A DNA stretch of 64,000 nt from Neobittarella massiliensis (ex Bilen et al. 2018) (GTDB taxonomy: Bacteria > Bacillota > Clostridia > Oscillospirales > Ruminococcaceae). This document shows positions 53,073-62,161 of the stretch, piece after piece. The notes beneath the pieces were generated by a model, which did not search any database, was not told the DNA's origin, and worked only from the letters and a program-made list of their open reading frames with translations. A program made the position numbers and the translations under genes. The stretch covers positions 245,736-309,735 of the forward strand of contig NZ_OKQO01000006.1 in assembly GCF_900289145.1 (NCBI RefSeq), given 5' to 3'. Position 1 is the stretch's first letter, and each line of letters begins with the position of its first letter.

Positions 53073-54488
53073 TTACTGCTCGGCCGCCGTCTCCGCGGCC
53101 GCCACCGGGTGCTGGATGATACCTTTGGTCTTCCACTTGCCCGAGAGGTAGCGCAGCGTGGTACACACCGCCTCGCAGCCCCAGCCAATGACCACTGCCA
53201 GCCACAGTCCGGTGTAGCCCATCGCCGGCGACAGAGTCAGGGCCGCCGTCACTTTGGCCACGATGCCCACAATGGCAAACAGCATAAAGAAATTCACGTC
53301 ACCGGTGCCTTTCATCACGCCTTCGGCCGGGAAAAGCAGCGCCATAAATATAAAGGCAAACGCCGAATACAGCAGGTAGTTGGCGCCGGCGGCAGCCACT
53401 TCGGCCGCGCCTTCACCGCTGACGAAGATCCCCACCAGGCTGTGCCCAAACAGCACGATGGCCCCGCCCAGCACCGCCGCGAACACAAAGGAGATGCGCA
53501 GCGACGCCCGGTATCCGGATTTCACCCGCTCGATCTCGCCGGCGCCCATATTCTGGGCCGAGTAGCTGGTGACCGCGGTAGAGATGTTGATGATGGGCAT
53601 CATCGCCAGGCTCTCGATCTTGGCGGCAGCCGTGTAGGCGGCCATGATGCGGGGCCCGTAGCCGTTTACAAAGGCCTGCATAATGATCATCCCACCCGAG
53701 ATAGCGATCTCCTGCGCGGTGGTGGGGATGGCCAGCCGGATCATCTTTTTGAGCAGCGGTAAGCTCAGCTGCTGGCGAAACGTCTCGTGACCCTCCGGGG
53801 CGTATGCCGGGTCCTGCTGCTGCATGTCTGCCAGCCGCCGCTTCAGCGCCACCAGCGCCAGCACCGACGACACGGCTTGGGCGATGATGGTGGCCCAGGC
53901 CACCCCGGCTACCCCCATCTTAAAGTTTATAACGAACACCAGGTCCAGTACGATGTTCACCACCGAGGCCACGATGAGAAAGATGAGCGGGGTCTTCGAG
54001 TCGCCCAGCGCGCGAAAAACAGAGGAGAGCATGTTGTATGCAAAGGTGAACACCAGCCCCAAAAAGTAGATACGCATGTAGGTCATAGACATGGGGAAGA
54101 TCGACTTCGGCATGTTGACCAGCCGCAGCAGCGGCGCGCACAAAAAGATACACGCCACCGACAGCACCAGCGAAAATAAGATGGCAAACGTCATGCTGGT
54201 GACGATCGAGTGCCGGGCCTCCCTCGATCTGCCGGCCCCAAAATACTGCCCGATCAAGATGGAGGCGCCGTTTCCCAGACCAAACGCCAGCGCAGTCACG
54301 CCAAAAGTAATAGTATAAGAGCTGCCCACTGCCGCCAATGCGTCGGCCCCCACAAAGTTGCCCACCACCACCGAGTCGACCATGTTGTACATCTGCTGAA
54401 AGATGTTGCCAAAGAGCATGGGCAGAGCAAACAGCAAGATGATCTTGCCCGGCTCGCCTTTTGTCAGGTTTCTCGTCAAAATCTTCAT
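53073..54488 (-). CDS. MATE-family multidrug/cation efflux transporter
   Basis: 471 residues with 12 predicted helices in two similar halves. KGEPGKIILLFALPMLFGNIF and QQMYNMVDSVVVGNFVG at the N-terminus and GLGNGASILIGQYFGAGR in the first half are typical of DinF/NorM-like efflux pumps driven by sodium or protons. ATG at 54488 is listed; TTG 54479, three codons later, has the better-spaced AAAGG site and gives the usual MTRNLTKG-type start. It is preceded by a promoter at 54711-54739 and by a terminator-like hairpin in a leader of about 215 bases. Confidence 0.93.
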   Translation of the reverse strand: MKILTRNLTKGEPGKIILLFALPMLFGNIFQQMYNMVDSVVVGNFVGADALAAVGSSYTITFGVTALAFGLGNGASILIGQYFGAGRSREARHSIVTSMTFAILFSLVLSVACIFLCAPLLRLVNMPKSIFPMSMTYMRIYFLGLVFTFAYNMLSSVFRALGDSKTPLIFLIVASVVNIVLDLVFVINFKMGVAGVAWATIIAQAVSSVLALVALKRRLADMQQQDPAYAPEGHETFRQQLSLPLLKKMIRLAIPTTAQEIAISGGMIIMQAFVNGYGPRIMAAYTAAAKIESLAMMPIINISTAVTSYSAQNMGAGEIERVKSGYRASLRISFVFAAVLGGAIVLFGHSLVGIFVSGEGAAEVAAAGANYLLYSAFAFIFMALLFPAEGVMKGTGDVNFFMLFAIVGIVAKVTAALTLSPAMGYTGLWLAVVIGWGCEAVCTTLRYLSGKWKTKGIIQHPVAAAETAAEQ

Positions 54489-54577
54489 CCTTTCCGGATC
54501 GGTTGTCGACTGCGGTATGCGCCGCAGGAGATAGGTATCAGGCGTGTCCGCCCCGTTAAAAGCTGTTTGTCGGCATC

Positions 54578-54616
54578 AAAAAAAGGCGGCCGACGCACCG
54601 CTCTGTGCGCCCGCCA
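54578..54616 (-). terminator. Terminator-like hairpin in the MATE leader
   Basis: Leftward, GGCGG and CGCAC pair with GTGCG and CCGCC, with an internal loop, then seven T. It lies between the promoter and the gene, an attenuator position. A short reading from ATG 54631 crosses it and ends overlapping the MATE start, but it has no ribosome-binding site. Confidence 0.55.
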
Positions 54617-54710
54617 CCCGTAAATGCACATAAAAATACGACAGGCGCGCACAAAACTGTACGACTGCCTCCCGCCACCGAAGACCGGCTATCTGCCGGT
54701 TATCACTATC

Positions 54711-54739
54711 ACTATAGACAGCTGCCGCCGAAAAGTCAA
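54711..54739 (-). promoter_or_regulatory. Sigma-A promoter of the MATE gene
   Basis: Leftward TTGACT (54739-54734), 17-base spacer, TATAGT (54716-54711). Confidence 0.78.
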
Positions 54740-54911
54740 CTGCCTCCAAACATTTTTGGCGTATTGACCAACTTTGGACCGTCTGTACAGGCGCATAGCC
54801 CAAGCACAAGGCGATCGGCGACCGGCCTGCAACCGGCTAAAAAGGTGTGCCTTATTTGTGAAAATAATATAGTTTATTTGGGGTGGTGCCGGCACTATTT
54901 TGTAAATGTCC

Positions 54912-54940
54912 TTGAAAATTGTTAAAGATACTACTATAAT
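54912..54940 (+). promoter_or_regulatory. Sigma-A promoter of the surface-protein gene
   Basis: TTGAAA (54912-54917), 17-base spacer, TATAAT (54935-54940), 80 bases before the start; the palindrome CATCTTTTCAAAAGATG at 54947-54963 lies near the transcription start. Confidence 0.85.
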
Positions 54941-55019
54941 AAAGATCATCTTTTCAAAAGATGTGACTGCGTAATGCACTGTATTTTTGCAGAAAAGTTA
55001 TTTGTGGGAGTGTATCGAT

Positions 55020-58000
55020 GTGAAAAGAACGAGGGGCGAGCGGGCGCTGGCACTGCTGTTGACCTGCACGCTGGTAGTGGGGCTCTTTTCTTTTGCGCCT
55101 CAACTTACGGCAGGCGTCTCTGCCGCGTGGGCCGACGGCTGGAAACAGGATGAAGATGCGTGGAAGAGCTACGGTCAAAACGGTTGGACCGCCACCGACG
55201 GCGCCGTACCCAAGTGGAGCGGCAGCAACGTGGCCGCCGATCGCGACGGCGACCCGGCCGCCGATCCCATGGCCAAACCGCTGCCGCTGCCGGCGCAGCA
55301 GGTGCCGTATTACCAGATAGGGCAGATGTCGGGCAGCCATTCGCTGGACATGCCCGCGCTGGTCACCGAAGAGGTGGCCTACTACGGCGTGTATTCGCCC
55401 GAACAGCTGCGCTATGCTATGCTCAATGCTCTGCCGGTCAAGCTGATGTGCGATCTCGATATGGGCGGGGCCGGCGGTGTTGCCTGGTCGGCGGTCAATT
55501 TCAGCAAAAAGATGTTTATCGACGGCGGTGGGCACACCATCTACAATCTAAATGGCGGCAGCCTGGTCGCCGGCTTCAGCCAACCGCTCATCGTCAAAAA
55601 CCTGACCGTCTCCTCGGCCGTCATGAACAGCGGTCTGTTTGGCGCTACGGCCAGCAATACCTATATCTCCATGGAAGACGTGGCTCTCGAGCACGGTTTT
55701 ATTGATGCGCCCAACCACGGCGGCGGCCTGCTCAGCAGCGCTTTCTACCGCAGCAGCGGCAGCTTTGGGCGGGTGTACGCCGACCGCTGCCACACCAAAA
55801 ATGTCTATGTGAAAGGCGGCGCGTGCTCGGGCAATATCTTTGGGCCTATCAGCGGCTATGTCAAAAACTGTTATGCCATCGACGGCACCATGCGCACAGC
55901 GGCCCATTCGGGGGCCTTTACCTCCTGTGCCGGCAACTACATATTTGAAAACTGCTTTACCAATGTGCGCGCCTACGCCAACAATAACACCGGCGCCTTT
56001 GTGGGCCATGTGGAAGACAGCGTGTACACCCCCGGCGGCGACGGGGTGAGCAAGTTTATAAACTGTTACGCCGCCGGCTCGGTAGAGGGGCTCACCAATC
56101 TGGGCGGCTTTGTCGCCGGCGCCGGTATCTGCGAGAAGATGGACACGCACTATCTGTTCGAAAACTGCTACAGTACGGCTATGGTGGGCATGCAGCAAAA
56201 CGGCAACTATCAGGGCGGCTTTTTGGGCTGTCAGGAACCGCGCGCCACCACCGTCATCCGCAACTGTTATGCCGCCGGCGAAGTAGGGGCGCTGGGCACC
56301 GACCTCTCCACCCCCAATATGGGCGGCTTTGTGGGCGGCCAGACCGGCGGCAGCCTCACGCTGCAAAACAGCTATTACGACAAGCAGACCACCGCCATGA
56401 AAGAGGCGGCCGGCACCGGCGGCGCCACCGGTCTGCTCACCCGGCAGCTGATGGAGACGCTGCCCGATGGGTGCTCTCCCGCCGACAGCGCCTGGGTGCT
56501 CACCGACGGCGCCTACCCCCAGCTCAAGGTGTTTGCCGACAACCAGAGCTATGTGGGGCAGGATAAAAAAACGGCTGACGCCTATTCCAAGGCCTCGGTC
56601 TGTACCGCCATGCTGTATCCCTCCAACCTCAGCGGCGACGATCTCGCCGCTGTCGACCAAACAGATTACGACACGGTGCGCAGCCTACGCTTTTTATTCC
56701 CGCTCACCAACAACACCTTGGCCGGCACGACCGACGGTTCCTACGATATCTCCTGGGGCAGCGACGGGACCAAATGCGGCGCCTCGGGGATGGAGAACGC
56801 CGATATCGTGGCGCTCAACCCGGCCGACCCCAAAAAGCCGTACGACGATTACGCGGTAGCCAGTTTGGCCCCGGGCGTGGGCATGGTCACCGTGTACGCC
56901 GAGCGTCAGGGCACAGTGGGCCAGCGGCGGCTGCGGCTGGTGCCCACCTCGGCCATCACTATGGCGCAGGATAGCAGCAGCGCCGTCACTACCGGTACCA
57001 ACGCCACCATCTACGCCGTTCCCAGCGGCGAGACGGTGACCGCCGGCAGCGATCTGGCCAACCTCAGCTGGAAGCATATGACCTACGACCACCGCGCCGG
57101 CGTGTTTTTTGCCGCCGGCAACAACATGGGGCAAAACGTGCAAAAGCAGGAGCTCGAGAGCTTTGCCCAAGCCACCCCGCAGGATTTTGCGCGGGTAGAT
57201 CTGGGCACCCAGCCCGGCGGCACGGTGCTCATCACCGTGCAAAAAAAACAGGACGACGGATCTTCACAGCAGCTGCCGGTAGACGACAGCCTGCTGGCGC
57301 TGTTTACCGGCCGGCGGGCGGCCCAGCCGCAGGATATCGGGCAGTACCACTTTACCTACTGCTGGTACCTGAGCGCCAGCGCGGTGGGCAGTGCCAACGG
57401 ATATCTCGAATCCGGTAAGACCCTGACCGTGCTGCCGGCGGTCACCCCGCAGTATTACCGCAATTACGACCAGCAAGACGCCACCCAGCTCTCACTGCCG
57501 CAGGGGGCGGTGCCGGCGGGCCAGAAGGCGCTGTACTACAAGCAGGGCGATCAGCTGGCGCAGCTGCCCGCCGATCCCACCCGCACCGGCTACACCTTTC
57601 AGGGCTTCTCGCTGCTGCGCGGCGGCTTTGGCGAAGGCAGCGCCCAAAAGGTGACTGCCGCCACCGCGGTAGATACCGATTGGGCCGGCGACGACTACAC
57701 GGTGCCGGTCTATGCCATCTGGCAGGCCAACGCCCACCAGCTGCATGTCCGCGACCTGCCCGGCGGCGCTCGCGCAGATATCGACACCCAGTACGGCGCC
57801 AACGTGCTCGAGGCGCTGTCTGCATACACCCCCAGCCAGGAGGGGCAGACGTTTTTGGGCTGGACGACCGAATCGGCCGGCAATACAGTAAACGTCGGCC
57901 AAAACGACGTGATGGGAGACAGCGATCTCACGGTATACCCGGTGTGGCGGGCCGACCCCACGGTAGATAAACAGGTGCAAAATAGCGCCCACAGCGACAA

Positions 58001-59747
58001 GACGGTGGTAGACGACGAGCTGGTGTACACCATCGCGGTGGAGAACCGGCAGCCGCACTCCACCTGGAGCGATGTGGAGATCCGCGATGTGCTGCCGCCG
58101 GGCCTTACCTTCTGCCCCGGCAGCATCCGGCTCACCGGGCCCGACGGGGTAGAGAAGCCGCTGCCCGACAGCACCTACGACCGTGAAAAGCACGCCATTA
58201 TCCACTATATCGGCCAGGTGACCGGCGGACAGGCCTACACGCTGCAGTTCCGGGCTGTCGTCGGCGCCCAGGCGGCCGATCCCGCCCACCCCGAAAATGC
58301 CGATATCACCAACACCGCCCAGGCCACCGGTAAAGACCCCAGCGGCGGCAGCCAAGCTGCCACCGACCCCGACGGTCCAGCCGGCCCGGTAGAGCCCGGC
58401 GACGGTGCGCCGGGCGGCGGCCAATCAGGCGGTGGCCAATCGGGCGGCGGTCAATCGGGCGGCTCGGTGGCGGTGCCGGAAGGTGGCACCCAGGTAACGC
58501 CCAAAGACCCCGACGGCAAGGTGGAAAAGGCGGCGAAAAATAATACCGATCCCGACGGTGCCACCCAGGTGGGCGACCGCATCACCTATACCATCACCGT
58601 CAATAACCGCCTGGCCGGCTCGCTGTGGAAAGCCGTTTCCATCCGCGACAAACTGCCGGCCGGCCTAAAGCTGGTCACCGACAGCATGCAGCTGCAGCTG
58701 CCCAACGGCAGCCTGGTGCCGGTCCCTGCCAGCGCCTATCACCCAGATACCCGCATCATCAGCGTCTATGTGGGCGATGTTTACGGCGGTGAAAAGTATG
58801 TGTTCACCTTTGACGTCATCGCCGAGCCCGAGGCGATCGGTACCGATATCGGCAATACCGCGCAGGCCGGCGGCGGCCAGCCCAGCGACGGCGGCAGTGG
58901 CGGTTCCGGTCAGGGCGGCAGCTCCGACGGCTCTGGTGGCTCTGGCGGTGATGGTTCTGGTGGCAGTGGCGGCTCTGGCGGTAACTCGAGTGGCGGTAAT
59001 GGCGGCGGTGGTGACGACATGCTCATCCCCACCGACTTGCAGCCCGGCGACCCGTATCCCCCCTACGCAGACGGCGACGGCGTCCCGCTGCAGCCCGACG
59101 GCACCCCCTCCACCGCTGGCACGGCGACCGAAGATCCGGTCTACCCCTCGCCCAAAGACCAACCCGATAGCGGCGTGCTGCCCGGCGATGCCGACCCACA
59201 GCTGGACAAGCAGGTAGAAAATCTCGACCATCCCGGCGGCGACACGCATCTGGAGGACCTGCTGGAGTACCGCGTCGAGCTGTCTAACCCCAAACCGGGC
59301 ACTCTGTGGAAAAATGTGCTCATTTTCGACTATCTGCCGGCAGAGTTGTTGCTGGATACGCACAGCCTCACGCTCACCGGCCCCGACCAGGTGCCGGTAC
59401 CACTGGCAGACTCGGTCTACGACCCCGATAGCCGCACCATCATGGTGCCGATAGCCGCGCTGGCCGGCAGCGAGACCTATGTGCTCACCTACCGCGCCTC
59501 CATCGCCGTCAAAGAGGAGCGCCCGCCGCAGATCGTCAACCGGGCCGAGGCCACCGGCGAGGACCCCAACGGCACGCCCAGCAAAGTCGCCCCCACCGCC
59601 GAGGCGGCCATACGCTTTCCGGTAGATGTACCTGTCGGCACTGCCGATACCGGCGATACCGCACAGCTGCTCTGGGGCGCGCTGCTCCTGTCCACCGGCG
59701 GAGCAATGACGGTCCTGTGGCGCAAGTACAGCCGCCGCCGGCAGTAG
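55020..59747 (+). CDS. Large secreted modular surface protein (GLUG-like, List_Bact repeats, three DUF11-type domains)
   Basis: 1,575 residues. A signal peptide (KRTRGERALALLL to about residue 37) is followed by: a beta-rich region to about 520 with GLUG-like turns (GGFVG, NCYAAGEV); a non-assigned region; two List_Bact_rpt beta-grasp repeats at about 856-905 and 905-970 (AIWQAN, VYPVWRAD endings); and three DUF11-like domains at about 979-1100, 1168-1290 and 1390-1510, separated by glycine/serine linkers. The C-terminus is VGTADTGD, a hydrophobic span and KYSRRRQ, a sortase-signal layout but without the usual LPxTG proline. The start is GTG 55020 with GGGAG upstream. Likely a cell-wall or membrane-anchored adhesin or structural protein (inference). 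Confidence 0.88.
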   Translation: MKRTRGERALALLLTCTLVVGLFSFAPQLTAGVSAAWADGWKQDEDAWKSYGQNGWTATDGAVPKWSGSNVAADRDGDPAADPMAKPLPLPAQQVPYYQIGQMSGSHSLDMPALVTEEVAYYGVYSPEQLRYAMLNALPVKLMCDLDMGGAGGVAWSAVNFSKKMFIDGGGHTIYNLNGGSLVAGFSQPLIVKNLTVSSAVMNSGLFGATASNTYISMEDVALEHGFIDAPNHGGGLLSSAFYRSSGSFGRVYADRCHTKNVYVKGGACSGNIFGPISGYVKNCYAIDGTMRTAAHSGAFTSCAGNYIFENCFTNVRAYANNNTGAFVGHVEDSVYTPGGDGVSKFINCYAAGSVEGLTNLGGFVAGAGICEKMDTHYLFENCYSTAMVGMQQNGNYQGGFLGCQEPRATTVIRNCYAAGEVGALGTDLSTPNMGGFVGGQTGGSLTLQNSYYDKQTTAMKEAAGTGGATGLLTRQLMETLPDGCSPADSAWVLTDGAYPQLKVFADNQSYVGQDKKTADAYSKASVCTAMLYPSNLSGDDLAAVDQTDYDTVRSLRFLFPLTNNTLAGTTDGSYDISWGSDGTKCGASGMENADIVALNPADPKKPYDDYAVASLAPGVGMVTVYAERQGTVGQRRLRLVPTSAITMAQDSSSAVTTGTNATIYAVPSGETVTAGSDLANLSWKHMTYDHRAGVFFAAGNNMGQNVQKQELESFAQATPQDFARVDLGTQPGGTVLITVQKKQDDGSSQQLPVDDSLLALFTGRRAAQPQDIGQYHFTYCWYLSASAVGSANGYLESGKTLTVLPAVTPQYYRNYDQQDATQLSLPQGAVPAGQKALYYKQGDQLAQLPADPTRTGYTFQGFSLLRGGFGEGSAQKVTAATAVDTDWAGDDYTVPVYAIWQANAHQLHVRDLPGGARADIDTQYGANVLEALSAYTPSQEGQTFLGWTTESAGNTVNVGQNDVMGDSDLTVYPVWRADPTVDKQVQNSAHSDKTVVDDELVYTIAVENRQPHSTWSDVEIRDVLPPGLTFCPGSIRLTGPDGVEKPLPDSTYDREKHAIIHYIGQVTGGQAYTLQFRAVVGAQAADPAHPENADITNTAQATGKDPSGGSQAATDPDGPAGPVEPGDGAPGGGQSGGGQSGGGQSGGSVAVPEGGTQVTPKDPDGKVEKAAKNNTDPDGATQVGDRITYTITVNNRLAGSLWKAVSIRDKLPAGLKLVTDSMQLQLPNGSLVPVPASAYHPDTRIISVYVGDVYGGEKYVFTFDVIAEPEAIGTDIGNTAQAGGGQPSDGGSGGSGQGGSSDGSGGSGGDGSGGSGGSGGNSSGGNGGGGDDMLIPTDLQPGDPYPPYADGDGVPLQPDGTPSTAGTATEDPVYPSPKDQPDSGVLPGDADPQLDKQVENLDHPGGDTHLEDLLEYRVELSNPKPGTLWKNVLIFDYLPAELLLDTHSLTLTGPDQVPVPLADSVYDPDSRTIMVPIAALAGSETYVLTYRASIAVKEERPPQIVNRAEATGEDPNGTPSKVAPTAEAAIRFPVDVPVGTADTGDTAQLLWGALLLSTGGAMTVLWRKYSRRRQ

Positions 59748-59762
59748 ACATTCGTATACATT

Positions 59763-59800
59763 AAAAGCCCGCGGGAGCGCACAAGCACCCGCGGGCTTTT
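59763..59800. terminator. Intrinsic terminator between surface-protein gene and ychF
   Basis: AAAAGCCCGCGGG pairs with CCCGCGGGCTTTT with a short loop; T-rich on both strands, serving both converging genes. Confidence 0.9.
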
Positions 59801-59842
59801 ATCGGTCTTTCTGAAAAAGCAGGCCCTTTTTGCAGCCCTGCC

Positions 59843-60937
59843 CTACACGTTAAAGCGAAACAGCACCACGTCGCCGTCCTGCATCACGTACTCTTTGCCC
59901 TCCGAGCGCACCAGTCCCTTTTCTCTGCAGGCGGCCATCGAGCCCTGGGCCATCAGGTCGTCATAGGCCACCACCTCGGCGCGGATGAACCCGCGCTCAA
60001 AGTCAGAGTGGATCTTGCCGGCCGCCTGGGGCGCCTTGGTGCCTTTTTTAATAGTCCAGGCCCGCACCTCCGGCTCGCCGGCAGTCAGGTACGAGATCAG
60101 CCCCAGCAGGCTGTAGCTGGCGCGTATGAGCCGGTCGAGCCCCGACTCGGTGAGCCCCAGCTCGCCCAAAAACATCTCTTTGTCCTCGGCGCTCATGTCC
60201 GAGATATCCTCTTCTATCTTGGCACAGATGGGCAGCGTCAGGGCATTTTCGGCGGCGGCCAGCTGCTGCAGCTGCTGGTAGTAGAGGTTCTGCTCGATGT
60301 TGTTTATAAAGTCGTCCTCGCTCATGTTGGCCACATAGATGACCTTTTTGGCGCTGAGCAGGCCCATCGATTGGATGATGGCCAGCTCCTCCTCGTCGCC
60401 GTCAAAGCCGGCGGCGCGCTTTCCCTCTTCCAGGTGGGCCTTCAGGCGGGTGAGCATGGCCACTTCGGCGGCCATCGACTTGTCTCCCTTAGCCAGCTTC
60501 TGCGCTTTCTGCAGCCGGCGGTCAACGATGTCGATATCCGAAAAGATCAGCTCCAGGTTGATGGTCTCCACGTCCCGCTGAGGGCCTATCTCACCGTCCA
60601 CGTGAATGATCTCGGTGCTCTCAAAGCAGCGCACCACGTGCAAAATGGCGTCCACCTCGCGGATGTGCGAGAGGAACTTGTTGCCCAGTCCCTCACCTTT
60701 CGAGGCGCCTTTCACCAGGCCGGCAATGTCCACGAACTCAATGGTGGCGGGGGTGACCTTCTGCGGGTGGTACATCTCTACCAGCCGGTCCAGCCGCTTG
60801 TCGGGCACGGCTACCATGCCCACGTTGGGCTCGATGGTGCAAAAAGGGTAGTTGGCCGACTCGGCCCCGGCGTTGGTAATAGCGTTAAATAGGGTGCTCT
60901 TGCCTACGTTGGGCAGGCCCACGATACCAAGTTTCAT
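59843..60937 (-). CDS. ychF: Redox-regulated ATPase YchF (OBG-like)
   Basis: 364 residues, a P-loop NTPase that prefers ATP and binds the ribosome. [15 protein letters not shown] (P-loop), [19 protein letters not shown] (G3 region) and a TGS-like C-terminal domain (ending [18 protein letters not shown]) are family hallmarks; the G4 motif is NMSE in place of NKXD, as expected for ATP-preferring members. ATG at 60937 follows GGAGCGAG. Single gene, with the sensor system divergently upstream. Confidence 0.96.
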   Translation of the reverse strand: MKLGIVGLPNVGKSTLFNAITNAGAESANYPFCTIEPNVGMVAVPDKRLDRLVEMYHPQKVTPATIEFVDIAGLVKGASKGEGLGNKFLSHIREVDAILHVVRCFESTEIIHVDGEIGPQRDVETINLELIFSDIDIVDRRLQKAQKLAKGDKSMAAEVAMLTRLKAHLEEGKRAAGFDGDEEELAIIQSMGLLSAKKVIYVANMSEDDFINNIEQNLYYQQLQQLAAAENALTLPICAKIEEDISDMSAEDKEMFLGELGLTESGLDRLIRASYSLLGLISYLTAGEPEVRAWTIKKGTKAPQAAGKIHSDFERGFIRAEVVAYDDLMAQGSMAACREKGLVRSEGKEYVMQDGDVVLFRFNV

Positions 60938-61031
60938 CGTCTCGCTCCGTTCTGCCGCCCCAAAGCGGCCGGTCATCGGTTGATTTGCTGTATTTTTAGG
61001 GCCGCTGTGGTGCCGCCGACAGCTTGAGCCC

Positions 61032-61060
61032 TTTACCCGGGCAGCGGGTTATACTATAAT
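61032..61060 (+). promoter_or_regulatory. Sigma-A-like promoter upstream of the response regulator (distal)
   Basis: TTTACC (61032-61037), 17-base spacer, TATAAT (61055-61060). Confidence 0.6.
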
Positions 61061-61120
61061 AGGATAAGAGGCGGCCACACGGCAGCCGCCGGCTAATAAA
61101 TTATTATAGACAAATTATCC

Positions 61121-61150
61121 TTTACAGGCAAGTACAAAAACATTTATAAT
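61121..61150 (+). promoter_or_regulatory. Sigma-A-like promoter upstream of the response regulator (middle)
   Basis: TTTACA (61121-61126), 18-base spacer, TATAAT (61145-61150). Confidence 0.65.
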
Positions 61151-61160
61151 CTGTTCACTT

Positions 61161-61186
61161 TTGACACCGGGCGGCACCGCTATAAT
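61161..61186 (+). promoter_or_regulatory. Promoter-like boxes with short spacing
   Basis: TTGACA (61161-61166) and TATAAT (61181-61186) are both perfect but only 14 bases apart, which is short for sigma-A; it may need an activator or be unused. Confidence 0.4.
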
Positions 61187-61247
61187 AGATAGCATAGTCC
61201 GCAGCGGTCCGCGTGCCGGGTGCGGGCGGCTTTTTCGGCCGATCCGG

Positions 61248-61282
61248 CCCGGTGTTCACCCGGTCTGCACCCGGTTTGCACA
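61248..61282 (+). promoter_or_regulatory. Three 11-bp direct repeats, candidate response-regulator operator
   Basis: CCCGGTGTTCA, CCCGGTCTGCA and CCCGGTTTGCA follow one another without gaps, so TTCACC, TGCACC and TGCACA occur every 11 bases. PhoB/OmpR-family regulators bind such repeats. GATACT at 61292-61297, 11 bases after the last repeat, could be an activated -10 element. Confidence 0.6.
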
Positions 61283-61295
61283 CGGGCATACGATA

Positions 61296-61335
61296 CTGGC
61301 CTGGACTGGCTTAGTCTGGCCTGGTCTGGCCTAGC
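61296..61335. repeat. CTGGC-type pentamer tract
   Basis: Eight 5-base units read CTGGC, CTGGA, CTGGC, TTAGT, CTGGC, CTGGT, CTGGC, CTAGC just upstream of the response-regulator start; function unknown. Confidence 0.55.
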
Positions 61336-61362
61336 CAGAACTGTTTTATGAGGGGGATCACA

Positions 61363-62049
61363 GTGGAAAAGATCTTAGTAGTAGACGACGACAAAAATAT
61401 CTGCGAACTGTTGCGGCTGTATATCGAGAAAGAGGGTTACCAGACCGTGCTGGCCCACGACGGCAAACAGGCGCTGGCGGTGTTCGAGGAGGAAAAGCCG
61501 TCGCTTATCATCCTCGACGTGATGATGCCGGAGCTCGACGGCTGGCAGGTCTGCCGCGAGATCCGCAAGACCAGCGACGTGCCCATCATCATGCTCACCG
61601 CTAAGGGCGAGACTTTCGACAAGGTGCTGGGCCTCGAGCTGGGCGCCGACGACTATGTGGTCAAGCCCTTCGACTCCAAAGAGATCGTGGCCCGCATCAA
61701 GGCGGTGCTGCGTCGTACCGGCCCCAAATCTTCGGTCTCCGACATCAAAGAGGTCAGCTACGACAAGCTCATCGTCAACCTCACCCGGTACGAGCTCAAG
61801 GTCGACGGCAAGATCGTCGACACCCCGCCCAAAGAGCTGGAGCTGCTGTACCACCTGGCCTCCAATCCCAACCGGGTGTACACCCGCGACCAGCTGCTCG
61901 ATGAGGTGTGGGGCTTCGAGTACTACGGCGACTCGCGCACCGTCGACGTGCATATCAAGCGCCTGCGCGAAAAGCTGGAGGACGTATCTCCCCAGTGGTC
62001 GCTAAAAACAGTCTGGGGCGTGGGCTACAAGTTTGAGGTAAAAGACTAG
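61363..62049 (+). CDS. OmpR/PhoB-family response regulator
   Basis: 228 residues. The receiver domain has the acidic pair in VVDDDKN, the phosphorylated aspartate in LIILDVMMPE near 52, TAKGE and VVKPFDSKE; the C-terminal winged helix has DQLLDEVWGFEYYGDSRTVDVH and RLREKLED. It would bind direct repeats as a dimer, and 11-bp repeats lie just upstream. GTG at 61363 follows GAGGGGG. Partner histidine kinase 112 bases downstream. A PhoP- or VicR-like role is inferred. Confidence 0.95.
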   Translation: MEKILVVDDDKNICELLRLYIEKEGYQTVLAHDGKQALAVFEEEKPSLIILDVMMPELDGWQVCREIRKTSDVPIIMLTAKGETFDKVLGLELGADDYVVKPFDSKEIVARIKAVLRRTGPKSSVSDIKEVSYDKLIVNLTRYELKVDGKIVDTPPKELELLYHLASNPNRVYTRDQLLDEVWGFEYYGDSRTVDVHIKRLREKLEDVSPQWSLKTVWGVGYKFEVKD

Positions 62050-62076
62050 GGCCGTCCGGCTCAGCGAAGATACAGC

Positions 62077-62105
62077 AAACAGGCCGCCGGCAGAGCGGCC
62101 TGTTT
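62077..62105 (+). other. Hairpin between response regulator and kinase genes
   Basis: AAACAGGCCGC pairs with GCGGCCTGTTT around seven bases; only three T follow, so at most partial termination, which would lower kinase expression relative to the regulator. Confidence 0.6.
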
Positions 62106-62161
62106 CGCAGTGGGGCAGCCCGCTGCGTGCCCCGCGGCACGGGGGAGGGGGAAGAGAGCAG

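Noticed and set aside
54485..54631. Leader peptide gene before the MATE transporter
   Set aside because: The 48-codon reading crosses the hairpin but lacks a ribosome-binding site; kept only as a possibility in the attenuation finding.
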